Part shown: positions 1-7,511 of the stretch, piece by piece
How the letters are laid out: every line of letters begins with the position of its first letter
Numbering within the stretch: the first letter of the stretch is position 1
Origin: Anaerolineae bacterium
GTDB taxonomy: Bacteria > Chloroflexota > Anaerolineae > Aggregatilineales > UBA2796
DNA length: 64,000 nucleotides
Direction: 5' to 3'
Assembly (NCBI GenBank): GCA_019637615.1
Contig: JAHBVJ010000005.1
Location: 186,001 to 250,000, forward strand
Program-made: the position numbers and the translations under genes
Notes under the pieces: model-generated
The model's database searches: none
What the model was told of the DNA's origin: nothing
The model's input: only the letters and a program-made list of their open reading frames with translations

Positions 1-1026
1 CCATTCGGGAATTTTCTCAATCTCCTCCATTTCGCTGATCAGTTGGGCGCGGCTTTTTCGGAGGTCTTCTACTTCTTCAGGCTTATTTGCCGCCGCGTCT
101 TGAATTTTCGTGGAGAGCGTGTGGCAATATTCCTCGTAGTAGCCGATGCGCATCTTTTTCTCGCGTATGATTGCATCATGGGCAAACAGGATGGGCAGCG
201 AGATAATACTGACCAGTGCGCCCGATGCCAGCACCGAAAGTAGCACGCGTGCGCCTATATCTTGCGCTGCGTTGGGAGAAATCGATACGCTTAAGATAAC
301 CGCGATGAACGCCAATAGTGTCCAGAATGTGATCCCGATACTGACATCACTAACGGCACCTATCCGGCGGTAGTATTCCAGTCGAACGGGCAGTATAAAG
401 ATGCCCTGAATCAGCCAGATTGTCCCAATTAGCCCGATCAAGCCTGTGCCTAACAAAAAGCCGCTGCCAATCACGCTGAACACCCCTTGATACAGCGCGA
501 AAAACAAGCGATGGTCACTTTCGACCCAGCTGGCTCCAAGCCAATCCCCTTGTCCAGCGGAGTTATACTGATTTATCAAGATAATCAGAAACAGCAGTCC
601 GATCACCCCACCAACGACCATCAGAAATGGCACGTTATTGACCAGCGCGGCTCGCTTCTTGATAATGTTCAGATAGTTCTCTTTGTGGCGTACTGGATCG
701 CCGTCGAATGCCGGATACAGATCAACGAGTACTCTGGGCAGCGTGTGAGCGAGCCACAGGTAGGCACAAAGAGCGGTCAATAATCCTAACGCGCCTGTGT
801 AAGCAAGCGGATTTCGAATGAATGTATCGAACTCGCCCAGCACGCCACTGATTACTGCGCCTATCACCACGAGCAGCGGCGGCAAAACAAAAAGCGCAAA
901 CCATCGCCAACGCCGATGGTCATACAAATAGAAAACCCAGTTGTAACGTACCAAACGACGGATTTCCGCCTCTGTCACGGCGTCGGAGGGGGCAGAGGGG
1001 AGTTGAGTATCGACTAATTCAGCCAT
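1..1026 (-). CDS. multi-pass membrane protein, partial (3' end beyond the window)
   Basis: The frame is open from ATG at 1026 down to the window edge, giving at least 342 residues. An AGGAGG ribosome site lies just upstream (around 1036-1041). The N-terminus is a short Pro/Ala-rich tail followed by a basic aromatic stretch (about residues 24-42). About six hydrophobic segments follow (roughly 42-65, 75-97, 130-152, 175-215, 230-250, 262-285). After the last one comes a charged Glu/Lys-rich stretch that looks like a cytoplasmic coiled coil reaching the edge. I do not recognise the family. An integral membrane protein with a cytosolic C-terminal helix is all that can be said. The C-terminus is missing. 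Confidence 0.75.
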   Translation of the reverse strand, partial: MAELVDTQLPSAPSDAVTEAEIRRLVRYNWVFYLYDHRRWRWFALFVLPPLLVVIGAVISGVLGEFDTFIRNPLAYTGALGLLTALCAYLWLAHTLPRVLVDLYPAFDGDPVRHKENYLNIIKKRAALVNNVPFLMVVGGVIGLLFLIILINQYNSAGQGDWLGASWVESDHRLFFALYQGVFSVIGSGFLLGTGLIGLIGTIWLIQGIFILPVRLEYYRRIGAVSDVSIGITFWTLLAFIAVILSVSISPNAAQDIGARVLLSVLASGALVSIISLPILFAHDAIIREKKMRIGYYEEYCHTLSTKIQDAAANKPEEVEDLRKSRAQLISEMEEIEKIPEW

Positions 1027-1383
1027 AGCACCACTCCTCCTAGCGAGTATATAATATTGTACTCCTCTTCATGGCTTCCTTTTGCACATGCTGTTGAGTT
1101 GCTACATCTACAGAGAATGATAATTTCAGAAAATTCCGTGCCCTTAGTGGAATTTCTTCGATGTGGAAATTGGAATTCACATATCAATCAGCGGCTATCT
1201 ACCTCTATACAAAATCAGAACAATTGCGCCTTGACAAAAATCTGTTTTGACGTACAATTGTCCTAATTGCAGTTGACGCAGTTTTGGCGTCCCACCTTGC
1301 CACGATTGCGCACCTACCGTGATCTGATTTCGGATTTCCAGAAAATAATCAGATCATTGCCTTTATAGTCCACGATATACTTC

Positions 1384-1500
1384 GCCTGTTTTTGCCTGTT
1401 ACGGCCTGTTATTTGCCTGATCTTATTGGTTCACAAGGGTTCATTAAGCAGAGGGTAGTGCGCACGCCTGTTTTTGCCTGTTATATCAGGCAGAACAGGC
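1384..1500. repeat. helically phased GCCTGTT box array, direct then inverted
   Basis: GCCTGTT or GCCTGAT occurs at 1384, 1394, 1404 and 1415, then at 1466 and 1476. The inverse forms ATCAGGC and AACAGGC occur at 1485 and 1494. Steps are 9-11 bases, one helical turn, so all boxes face one side of the helix. The segment 1466-1500 can fold as a hairpin with paired GCCTGTT/AACAGGC and GCCTG/CAGGC. A related array with CCCTGTT boxes lies at 55188-55313. It could be a protein-binding array or a decayed minisatellite. Confidence 0.6.
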
Positions 1501-1637
1501 AAAATCGGATGTAACAACGCCTTAGGAAGGTGAATCTTGCCAACCTCAACACGCATATCGCGTCAGTACCGCATCTACGCTATTTCATGTCCTCTTACGC
1601 CCATGCCAGCGAGCCACCAAGATCACATTGCCACCCC

Positions 1638-1690
1638 AATGATCCCGTTCCCACCAGCCGCGCGGATCATTTCAGGGATCATTCATCCGA
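1638..1690 (+). repeat. dyad repeat element, copy 1 (AATGATCCC ... GGGATCATT)
   Basis: AATGATCCC (1638-1646) is followed by CCCACCAGCC, then by GGATCATT (1664-1671) and GGGATCATT (1675-1683). The left and right boxes are inverse repeats able to form a hairpin, and the right box is duplicated. The same arrangement occurs at 38426-38478 and, inverted, at 54907-54960. Confidence 0.6.
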
Positions 1691-1736
1691 CCACTTGCCC
1701 TCTTGACACGGAGATCACCCCCATGTACGCTCTACC

Positions 1737-1848
1737 AGCACTAAGCACTAAGCACTAAGCACTAAGCACTAAGCACTAAGCACTAAGCACTAAGCACTAA
1801 GCACTAAGCACTAAGCACTAAGCACTAAGCACTAAGCACTAAGCACTA
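1737..1848 (+). repeat. tandem heptamer array, 16 perfect copies of AGCACTA
   Basis: Sixteen uninterrupted copies of the 7-base unit AGCACTA fill 112 bases and stop four bases before the ATG of the first Doc-like gene. TAA falls in every frame within 21 bases, so no protein crosses the array. The array occupies the place of the ribosome site and probably the 5' leader. Perfect identity of all copies implies recent expansion. Short degenerate relatives occur at 23443, 28141, 38150, 38217, 39674 and (inverted) 54963. Confidence 0.9.
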
Positions 1849-1852
1849 ACCC

Positions 1853-2335
1853 ATGCGCTACCTGACCCTATCCGAACTCATCTACATCAACGGGCACGTC
1901 GTCAAAAACGACAAGATTCTGGCTGGCACGCAGGAGATTCGCGACATCATCTTGCTAGAAGCCGCCGTCGCCCGTCCCGCCGCCAGCGCGTTCGGGGCGG
2001 ATGCTTATCCCACGCTCCGCGAGAAGGTCACGGCGCTGTTCCACTCGATCAGCCGCAACCATCCCTTCACCGATGGCAACAAGCGCACCGCCACCGTCGC
2101 CGCCATCTTCATGTTCGAGGTCAATGGGGAGCGTCCCGTTTGGCAGCCGGACGCCGCTCTTGCTATGTTACTAGGGGTAGCCGAGGGACAATACGACATG
2201 GATGCCTTAACCGCGTGGTGGACGACTGAGCCATGTCCCCACGCCGACGAACAGGACGCGGATCGTGACATGCAGCACATTGCCACGATCATCAAGACAC
2301 ATCGGTGGTTGCTCGATGAACTCGCCACACGCTGA
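1853..2335 (+). CDS. Doc/Fic-family protein (death-on-curing toxin-like), first of two
   Basis: 160 residues. The Fic-fold signature H-P-F-T-D-G-N-K-R-T lies at residues 70-79. The N-K-R ending is that of Doc rather than AMPylating Fic proteins (G-N-G-R). Doc of phage P1 is a kinase that inactivates EF-Tu, so a protein-modifying toxin activity is the family expectation. The ATG follows the heptamer array with no Shine-Dalgarno sequence. The gene overlaps the next one by 20 bases. No Phd-type antitoxin gene is visible on either side. The C-terminal 35 residues extend past the Fic core and are charged. Confidence 0.85.
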   Translation: MRYLTLSELIYINGHVVKNDKILAGTQEIRDIILLEAAVARPAASAFGADAYPTLREKVTALFHSISRNHPFTDGNKRTATVAAIFMFEVNGERPVWQPDAALAMLLGVAEGQYDMDALTAWWTTEPCPHADEQDADRDMQHIATIIKTHRWLLDELATR

Positions 2336-2723
2336 ACCCGACCCTATCCGTTACCTGACCGCCTCCGAACTCTACAACATCAACGTTGAGATTTTGGATG
2401 GCGATACGCTGGTGCGCGACCTGCATCTGCTCACCTCGGCAGCGCGCCGCCCGATGATCACGCTGTTCGGTCAGGAGCAGTTCCCCACGCTCATCGACAA
2501 AGCGGCGGCGCTGCTGCATTCCTTGGCCTATCACCATCTGTTCATGGATGGCAACAAGCGTACCGCCCTGCAAGCCGTGACTATCTTTCTCAACCTGAAC
2601 GGCTACGACCTGACGTGGGATGCGCAAACGGAATATGACTTCATCCTCGATGTGGCGCAGGGCAAATACGATGTGCCCGCCATTGCTGCCTTCTTAGCCC
2701 CATTTTTCCGCCCGCGCACTTGA
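2316..2723 (+). CDS. Doc/Fic-family protein, second of two
   Basis: 135 residues from ATG 2316, which lies inside the end of the first Doc-like gene, so translation is probably coupled. An upstream in-frame start at 2265 would add 17 residues unlike the family. The signature is H-L-F-M-D-G-N-K-R-T at residues 74-83. The opening I-R-Y-L-T-A-S-E-L-Y matches the start of the first protein, so the two are tandem paralogues that have diverged. The length fits a compact Doc. As with its neighbour, no antitoxin is seen. A toxin/antidote division of labour between the two copies is possible but unproven. Confidence 0.85.
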   Translation: MNSPHAEPDPIRYLTASELYNINVEILDGDTLVRDLHLLTSAARRPMITLFGQEQFPTLIDKAAALLHSLAYHHLFMDGNKRTALQAVTIFLNLNGYDLTWDAQTEYDFILDVAQGKYDVPAIAAFLAPFFRPRT

Positions 2724-2780
2724 CTGTGCTGTTTCCCGCCTTGTGTGACGGTGCCGGTTGTGAAGCGCCATTCGACTGTC

Positions 2781-4226
2781 TCAGCGGCACATGATGCCCA
2801 CGCGCTGACAGAATAGCGGCGCGAGATCGATGGTGGTTTGCGCTTGGATGGCCTGATAGAACTGCTGCGGCGTGCCGATGCCGAGGTAGATCGCGCCTAC
2901 ATAACTGCGCATCCCGGCGATCAGCGCATCATCTCCGATCAGTTCGCCCAGTTCGCGCAAGAAGACCGCGCCGCCGCCGTAGATATTGCTCATGAAGTCG
3001 TTGAAATCGCGATACTGCGACATCGGCGTATCGAGCGGGCGGACAGTTTGCAGCCGGTTGTACCATGTGAGGATCGACGCCCAGTATTGGTCTGCCGCGT
3101 TGGGCGAACCGTACTGAGTCCGTTTGTAGAAGAGATAGCCCGCCACCTGCGTCATGCTTTCGTCCAGCCACGCGTTGTTGAGCGTGTCGTTGCCCGCGAT
3201 GCCGTAGAACCATTGGTGACCAACCTCATGCGCGGTGATGAAGCGCCGATAGACTGCGTCGCGCTCGTTGTTGATGAACACGATGCCGGGATATTCTTCG
3301 CCGCCGGACGAAAACCGCATCGAGACGACATCGAATTCGGCATACGGGTAAGGGCCGAAGTTTTGCTCATAGAAGTTGAAAGCCGCGACCGTGATCTGCC
3401 CGATCTGTTCCGCTGCGGCATGATTATCCGAATACAGCACGCGGATAGGCACCGACGCGCCGGAAAATTCTTGCGATTGCCAGCCGCGCCCTTGCACGAT
3501 GATGAAGTTGCGCACTGGCCCCGTCACGATGGTATACACCGTTTTGCCGTCCGGTTGCTGTTCGACGCTCTTCGCCATGCCGACGAACCATGTGGCGATG
3601 TTGCTCGGCGCGCGCAGCCGGATCACATGCAGCGCCGATTCCGTGAAGGCATAATCTAGCCCTTTGGTGACGACATCCATGCGCCAGCCGGAGGCATCAA
3701 AAATCGCCACAATCGGGTAGGGTTCGCTGATGTAATAAAAGCTCCCGCTAGGGGTGGTGATCGTATAGTTCATCGTGATTACGGCGGCGGCGTTGGGGGG
3801 CAGTGCGCCGTTCAGGCTGACTTGCATTACGGTGCGGTCGGGATCGAGAAACTCGCCCGCCGTCGCCACCCCGTTGACCGTAATATCGGCAACCTGCATG
3901 TTGCGGCTGCCGTGCGTGGGATGGTTGGGATAAAGGCGGAAGATCACGCGATCCACGGCGACGAACGCACGGTTGACGAACGTGATGCGCGCGCTGCCTC
4001 TGAGCATTCCTGCCACCGGATCGATGTCAATCGCAAGCTGATAGCGTGTGCGGTTCAAGTAGGCCTGCGCCAAGCCTTCGAAGCCGTGCCGTGCGTAAAT
4101 GGGATCGGTGAACAGCGATTCTTCCGGCAGGGTAAGTGGAGACTGCGCGTAACTCGGTTGACCATTTGTTAGGGCGATTGGCAGCAGGAGCAGCACGATA
4201 AACAGCACGGTTCGCAAACGGCGCAT
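2781..4226 (-). CDS. M1-type zinc metallopeptidase, secreted or membrane-anchored
   Basis: 481 residues from ATG 4226, preceded by GGAGG at a 6-base spacing. A longer start at 4256 lacks this site. A hydrophobic signal segment follows R-R-L-R at the N-terminus (about residues 5-22). The zinc site is H-E-V-G-H at residue 333 onward, then Glu after 18 residues (W-L-D-E), as in gluzincin aminopeptidases. The N-terminal half resembles the beta-sandwich domain of M1 enzymes. It is shorter than classic M1 aminopeptidases, lacking the large C-terminal helical domain. The likely role is extracytoplasmic peptide trimming. Confidence 0.85.
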   Translation of the reverse strand: MRRLRTVLFIVLLLLPIALTNGQPSYAQSPLTLPEESLFTDPIYARHGFEGLAQAYLNRTRYQLAIDIDPVAGMLRGSARITFVNRAFVAVDRVIFRLYPNHPTHGSRNMQVADITVNGVATAGEFLDPDRTVMQVSLNGALPPNAAAVITMNYTITTPSGSFYYISEPYPIVAIFDASGWRMDVVTKGLDYAFTESALHVIRLRAPSNIATWFVGMAKSVEQQPDGKTVYTIVTGPVRNFIIVQGRGWQSQEFSGASVPIRVLYSDNHAAAEQIGQITVAAFNFYEQNFGPYPYAEFDVVSMRFSSGGEEYPGIVFINNERDAVYRRFITAHEVGHQWFYGIAGNDTLNNAWLDESMTQVAGYLFYKRTQYGSPNAADQYWASILTWYNRLQTVRPLDTPMSQYRDFNDFMSNIYGGGAVFLRELGELIGDDALIAGMRSYVGAIYLGIGTPQQFYQAIQAQTTIDLAPLFCQRVGIMCR

Positions 4227-4317
4227 ACTTGGCCTCCACACAGCGGATGCGCGCATTGTACCGCATTTGTGCCCCGATGCATGTTATACTGATTCATAGT
4301 GAAGGTAGGCAGATAGG

Positions 4318-5013
4318 ATGATGGCACGGATTCTCGTCGTCGAAGATACGCTAGACCTCGCCCAATTGATCGCGCGGGAACTTCGTGCGTCAAATTTCGA
4401 GGTGACCCTTGCGGACAACGGACGGCAAGCGCTGGAACTGCATGCCGCGCAGCGCCCCGATCTAATCATCCTCGATTGGAATCTGCCGGAACTGGACGGC
4501 TTAGAAGTGCTGCGGCGGTTACGGCAGTATGCCTCGACGCCCGTGCTGATGCTGACAGGCCGCGTCGATGAGATAGATCGCGTAGTCGGGCTGGAAGTCG
4601 GCGCGGATGACTACCTCGTCAAGCCGTTCAGTATGCGCGAACTGCTGGCACGCACCCGCGCCATGCTGCGCCGTGTCGAGCTGATCCGCCAGCAGCTTAC
4701 GCTTGACCACAGCAAGCCGAGTGAACTCCTCACTTATCAGGGCATGTGCCTCGATCTCGCCACGCACACCGTCACGCTGAACGGCCTTGCGCTCGATCTA
4801 TCGCGGATCGAGTTCGATCTGCTGCATCTGTTCCTTGCGCAGCCGGGACGTGTGTTCAGCCGTGATGCGCTGCTCGATCAGGTGTGGGGCAATGCCTACG
4901 ATGGGCAAGATCGCTCGGTCGATTATGTGATCCATCGGTTGCGCCAGAAGATCACACCGCTGTCCGACTGCATCGAGACGGTGCGCGGCGTCGGCTATCG
5001 GCTGCGCTCGTGA
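4318..5013 (+). CDS. OmpR/PhoB-family response regulator (orphan)
   Basis: 231 residues. The receiver domain (1-118) has the acidic pocket V-E-D near residue 9, the phospho-acceptor Asp at about 53 (I-L-D-W-N-L-P) and the conserved Lys at about 102 (V-K-P-F). The C-terminal winged helix (about 140-231) ends with R-S-V-D-Y-V-I-H-R-L-R and G-V-G-Y-R-L, as in PhoB relatives. No histidine kinase gene adjoins it: the neighbours are a peptidase (divergent) and a thioredoxin-like gene (convergent). Two start codons are adjacent (4318 and 4321). The kinase partner is unknown. Confidence 0.93.
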   Translation: MMARILVVEDTLDLAQLIARELRASNFEVTLADNGRQALELHAAQRPDLIILDWNLPELDGLEVLRRLRQYASTPVLMLTGRVDEIDRVVGLEVGADDYLVKPFSMRELLARTRAMLRRVELIRQQLTLDHSKPSELLTYQGMCLDLATHTVTLNGLALDLSRIEFDLLHLFLAQPGRVFSRDALLDQVWGNAYDGQDRSVDYVIHRLRQKITPLSDCIETVRGVGYRLRS

Positions 5014-5024
5014 TATAAACCGAG

Positions 5025-5729
5025 TTAGCGTCCCCGCAGTGTCGAGTCGATCATCTGCTCGATGTTGGCTTGCGGCTGCACGCCGACGAGCCGTCCCGCT
5101 ACTTTGCCCTGATAAAATAGGATCAACGTCGGAATGCTCATCGTCTGGTATTGCCCCGCCGTACGCGGATTCTGATCGACGTTGAGCTTGCCGACCTTGA
5201 TCTTGCCCGCGTATTTCTTGGCGATCTTTTCCACAGTGGGCGCAAGCATATGACAGGGGCCGCACCACGGTGCCCAGAAGTCGATCAGCACAGGGACTTT
5301 GCTTTGCAGCACTTCAGCGGGGAACGCCCCATCAGTGATCGTGATCGGCGCGTCGGCAAGTTTGCCTTCGGCAGTGTTCGGTTGCGGCGTGGCGGCTGGT
5401 TTCGGCCCTTTGTTCAGCGCGTAGGCGGCGTGTGGCATCACCTCGGACGCCTGTGCCGAAGCGGACTCGGCAAGTAGGTTGCCATCTTTGAAGGTCAGCA
5501 GCGCTGGCAAATTGGGGTGCTGATATTTGGCGAAGATCTGCGGATTCTCGCGCGAATCGATGCGCACCACCAGAAGCTGCCCCGCGTTTTCCCGTGCGGC
5601 GCGCTTCAATTCCTCATCGAACTGCCCATCCGCATGATCGAACAAATACAGCAGAATCGGCTGCTTCTGATTGACTACTCGTGTCCAACTTTGATCGTTG
5701 GCATGAATTGGTGTATCAAATACTGGCAT
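5025..5729 (-). CDS. tandem thioredoxin-fold protein, C-terminal domain active
   Basis: 234 residues with two thioredoxin folds. The N-terminal fold (about 1-105) lacks the CxxC pair: F-D-H-A-D-G stands where it should be. The linker (106-124) is Pro/Ala-rich. The C-terminal fold carries W-C-G-P-C with Cys156 and Cys159 and a cis-Pro motif S-I-P-T. No signal peptide is seen, so a cytosolic disulfide reductase or a thiol chaperone is likely. The two-domain shape recalls co-chaperone thioredoxins (CnoX/YbbN), though those carry TPRs in place of the first fold. It stands convergent with the response regulator, 11 bases away. Confidence 0.88.
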   Translation of the reverse strand: MPVFDTPIHANDQSWTRVVNQKQPILLYLFDHADGQFDEELKRAARENAGQLLVVRIDSRENPQIFAKYQHPNLPALLTFKDGNLLAESASAQASEVMPHAAYALNKGPKPAATPQPNTAEGKLADAPITITDGAFPAEVLQSKVPVLIDFWAPWCGPCHMLAPTVEKIAKKYAGKIKVGKLNVDQNPRTAGQYQTMSIPTLILFYQGKVAGRLVGVQPQANIEQMIDSTLRGR

Positions 5730-5883
5730 TATCGGTAAGCTCCAGAATGCGATAGTTCATCCAAGCATTGACGAGCAGCGCTCGGATCATATTACCTCCA
5801 ATGCTAAGACGCGCCTGTTAGAGCGGCGTAAGCGCTGCGCATGACTCGCGTAAGTATTCATGCAAGCCAACACCGCCCAGAAT

Positions 5884-5915
5884 CAAACGAGAGCAACCTG
5901 AGTTACTCTCGTTTG
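5884..5915 (-). terminator. perfect 10-bp inverted repeat downstream of the DUF4870-like gene
   Basis: CAAACGAGAG (5884-5893) pairs with CTCTCGTTTG (5906-5915) across a 12-base loop. It lies 28 bases beyond the stop of the 5944-6687 gene. The following bases on the minus strand are only weakly T-rich, so a factor-independent terminator is likely but not certain. It may also serve as a binding palindrome. Confidence 0.5.
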
Positions 5916-5943
5916 TGAGGGAGTTTTATCCGTAGTGTCGAGC

Positions 5944-6687
5944 TTAGATGTTGATCCTGACGTTGCCAGCGCGGAAGCGCCGCCAGCGTCCCTGTGTGAC
6001 GAAATTCGGGACTGGGTAGTTATAGACCTTGCCTTGCAGCGATTGGTAAGCGCCCACCGCGCCAAAGACCACCATCCAGATTGGCATGGCAATCGAGGCC
6101 ACCATACCGGCAACAATCGCTAACCACAGGAAGGGGATGAGCAGCACGCCGATGAGCGTGATCGCCAGCAGGACGCTCAGGACGGTACCGATGATGGGCA
6201 GCGCGACCAGCACACCGATCCAACCGAGTGTGCCGATGAGCTGCGACTTCAAGGCTTCCGACACATTATGGCGGACGAACTCGGAGCGGTCTTTGTTGCT
6301 CAGGTAAATGACCAATGTGATCAGCAGCATGACGGGGATACCGAAGCCCGCCGTCAGGGTGCCGAGCAGCACCATCAGTAGCGGCATGGCAAATGCCAGC
6401 GCCGATAAATTCTTCTCGTTGGTATCGCTCGCCATCGGGACGGAAGAATACGCCAAGCGAGGATCGAAATCCATCTCTGGCAGCCCGCGCTTGGGTTTCT
6501 CGTAGTCATAGGCATTCTTGCGCTTCGGCTCATACACCAATTCACCGTCATCACCGAGGCGCACGCGCTGCGATTCGCGCTCGTATTCGTTCACAAGAGC
6601 ATTCAGGCTCATGGCATCATCCTTGTCGTTGGCTGGAGCGGCTTCCGGCTCCGGAGTCTTATTGGGTTGAAGATTTGCGTCTGTCAT
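5944..6687 (-). CDS. DUF4870/Tic20-like membrane protein
   Basis: 247 residues. The first 105 are hydrophilic and charged (Pro/Glu/Lys-rich). A four-helix membrane domain follows (about 110-225), with the polar stretch D-R-S-E-F-V-R-H-N near the second helix, typical of DUF4870 proteins (F-V-R-x-H-A/N). The C-terminus is a short basic tail. Function is unknown for the family. The long soluble N-terminal extension is unusual. The gene is monocistronic in appearance, with a hairpin downstream (5884-5915). Confidence 0.7.
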   Translation of the reverse strand: MTDANLQPNKTPEPEAAPANDKDDAMSLNALVNEYERESQRVRLGDDGELVYEPKRKNAYDYEKPKRGLPEMDFDPRLAYSSVPMASDTNEKNLSALAFAMPLLMVLLGTLTAGFGIPVMLLITLVIYLSNKDRSEFVRHNVSEALKSQLIGTLGWIGVLVALPIIGTVLSVLLAITLIGVLLIPFLWLAIVAGMVASIAMPIWMVVFGAVGAYQSLQGKVYNYPVPNFVTQGRWRRFRAGNVRINI

Positions 6688-6757
6688 CTGGATTTGCTCA
6701 CCATTTCTGAATGTCTAGTACGCGCTTAGTCGGGGAAAGTTGCGGAGACGTTGACAG

Positions 6758-7510
6758 TTAGCGCCCCAATTTTTTGACAAAGGCTTCATATTCAGCCACG
6801 ACCTCGTCGGTAGGGCCATCTGCCATCAGTTTACCACGCTGCATCCACAATGTCCGCTGACAAAGCTGCTCGATCAGCGGCATCGAATGCGAGACAAGCA
6901 GCATCGTCCGGCCTTCCGCCTGAAAATCCTTGATGCGCTGGATGCACTTGTTCTGGAAGTGCGCGTCACCCACCGCGAACACCTCGTCCAGCAGCATGAT
7001 GTCGGCCTCGACATGGATGGCGATGGCGAAACCCAGACGGATTTTCATGCCGCTCGAATAATATTTCAGCGGCGTATCGATGAACTCGGCTAGTTCCGCA
7101 AAGTTGACGATGGAGTCGAGCTGCGCGCTCATCTGGCGGCGCGTGCGGCCTAACAGCGACCCGTTCAAGTAGATGTTCTCGCGTCCGGTCAGTTCGCCGT
7201 TGAAGCCCGCGCCGAGTTCCAATAGACTGACCAATTTTTGCGTGACGCTGATCTTGCCGAGGGTGGGCTTGTAGATGCCCGCGATCAGCTTGAGCAGGGT
7301 GCTCTTGCCGCTGCCGTTCGACCCCACAATGCCGATAGTTTCCCCCGGTGCAATGCTGACCGAAACTTCGCGCACGGCGAGGAACGGCAAGCGCTGATTC
7401 GGACGCCGCAAGCGCAGCAGACTCATTAGCGTCCCCGAAAGGCGGCGTTTGGCTTCTTTGCGGATGTAAAAACGCTTGGTGACGTTATCGACGGTGATGC
7501 ACGGCGTCAT
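6758..7510 (-). CDS. polysaccharide ABC transporter ATP-binding protein (Wzt/TagH type)
   Basis: 250 residues from ATG 7510, one base after the permease stop codon, with the ribosome site inside the permease end; this is close coupling. Walker A is G-S-N-G-S-G-K-S-T, the signature is Y-S-S-G-M-K-I-R-L, and Walker B is I-M-L-L-D-E-V. The Y-S-S-G-M and E-L-G-A-G-F motifs are typical of O-antigen or teichoic acid exporters. It ends after the nucleotide-binding domain, so the carbohydrate-binding C-terminal domain of Wzt O9a-type proteins is absent. The substrate may be recognised in another way. Confidence 0.92.
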   Translation of the reverse strand: MTPCITVDNVTKRFYIRKEAKRRLSGTLMSLLRLRRPNQRLPFLAVREVSVSIAPGETIGIVGSNGSGKSTLLKLIAGIYKPTLGKISVTQKLVSLLELGAGFNGELTGRENIYLNGSLLGRTRRQMSAQLDSIVNFAELAEFIDTPLKYYSSGMKIRLGFAIAIHVEADIMLLDEVFAVGDAHFQNKCIQRIKDFQAEGRTMLLVSHSMPLIEQLCQRTLWMQRGKLMADGPTDEVVAEYEAFVKKLGR

Positions 7511-7511
7511 G

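Larger units (their letters stand above)
1027..1852. other. repeat-rich intergenic island upstream of the Doc-like genes
   Basis: About 825 bases without a convincing gene. The short reading frames here (for example 1057-1266 and 1537-1758) have no family resemblance, and the second one runs across repeats. In order it contains helically spaced GCCTGTT boxes (1384-1500), a dyad repeat related to two others in the window (1638-1690), and a 16-copy heptamer array (1737-1848). The stretch 1057-1380 is AT-richer than its surroundings and shows no clear feature to me. Confidence 0.7.

Noticed and set aside
1384..1500. Replication origin iterons
   Set aside because: No dnaA, dnaN or gyrase gene and no DnaA boxes are near; a second similar array is 54 kb away.
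1537..1758. 73-codon frame reaching into the heptamer array
   Set aside because: It crosses the dyad repeat and ends in the array; its similarity to the 38289-38495 frame is due to the shared repeat, not to a shared protein.
1737..1848. Possible CRISPR array
   Set aside because: The repeats are 7 bases and contiguous with no spacers, so it is a simple tandem array.
2838..3659. 273-codon plus-strand frame opposite the M1-type peptidase
   Set aside because: The minus-strand gene has the zinc motif, signal segment and ribosome site.
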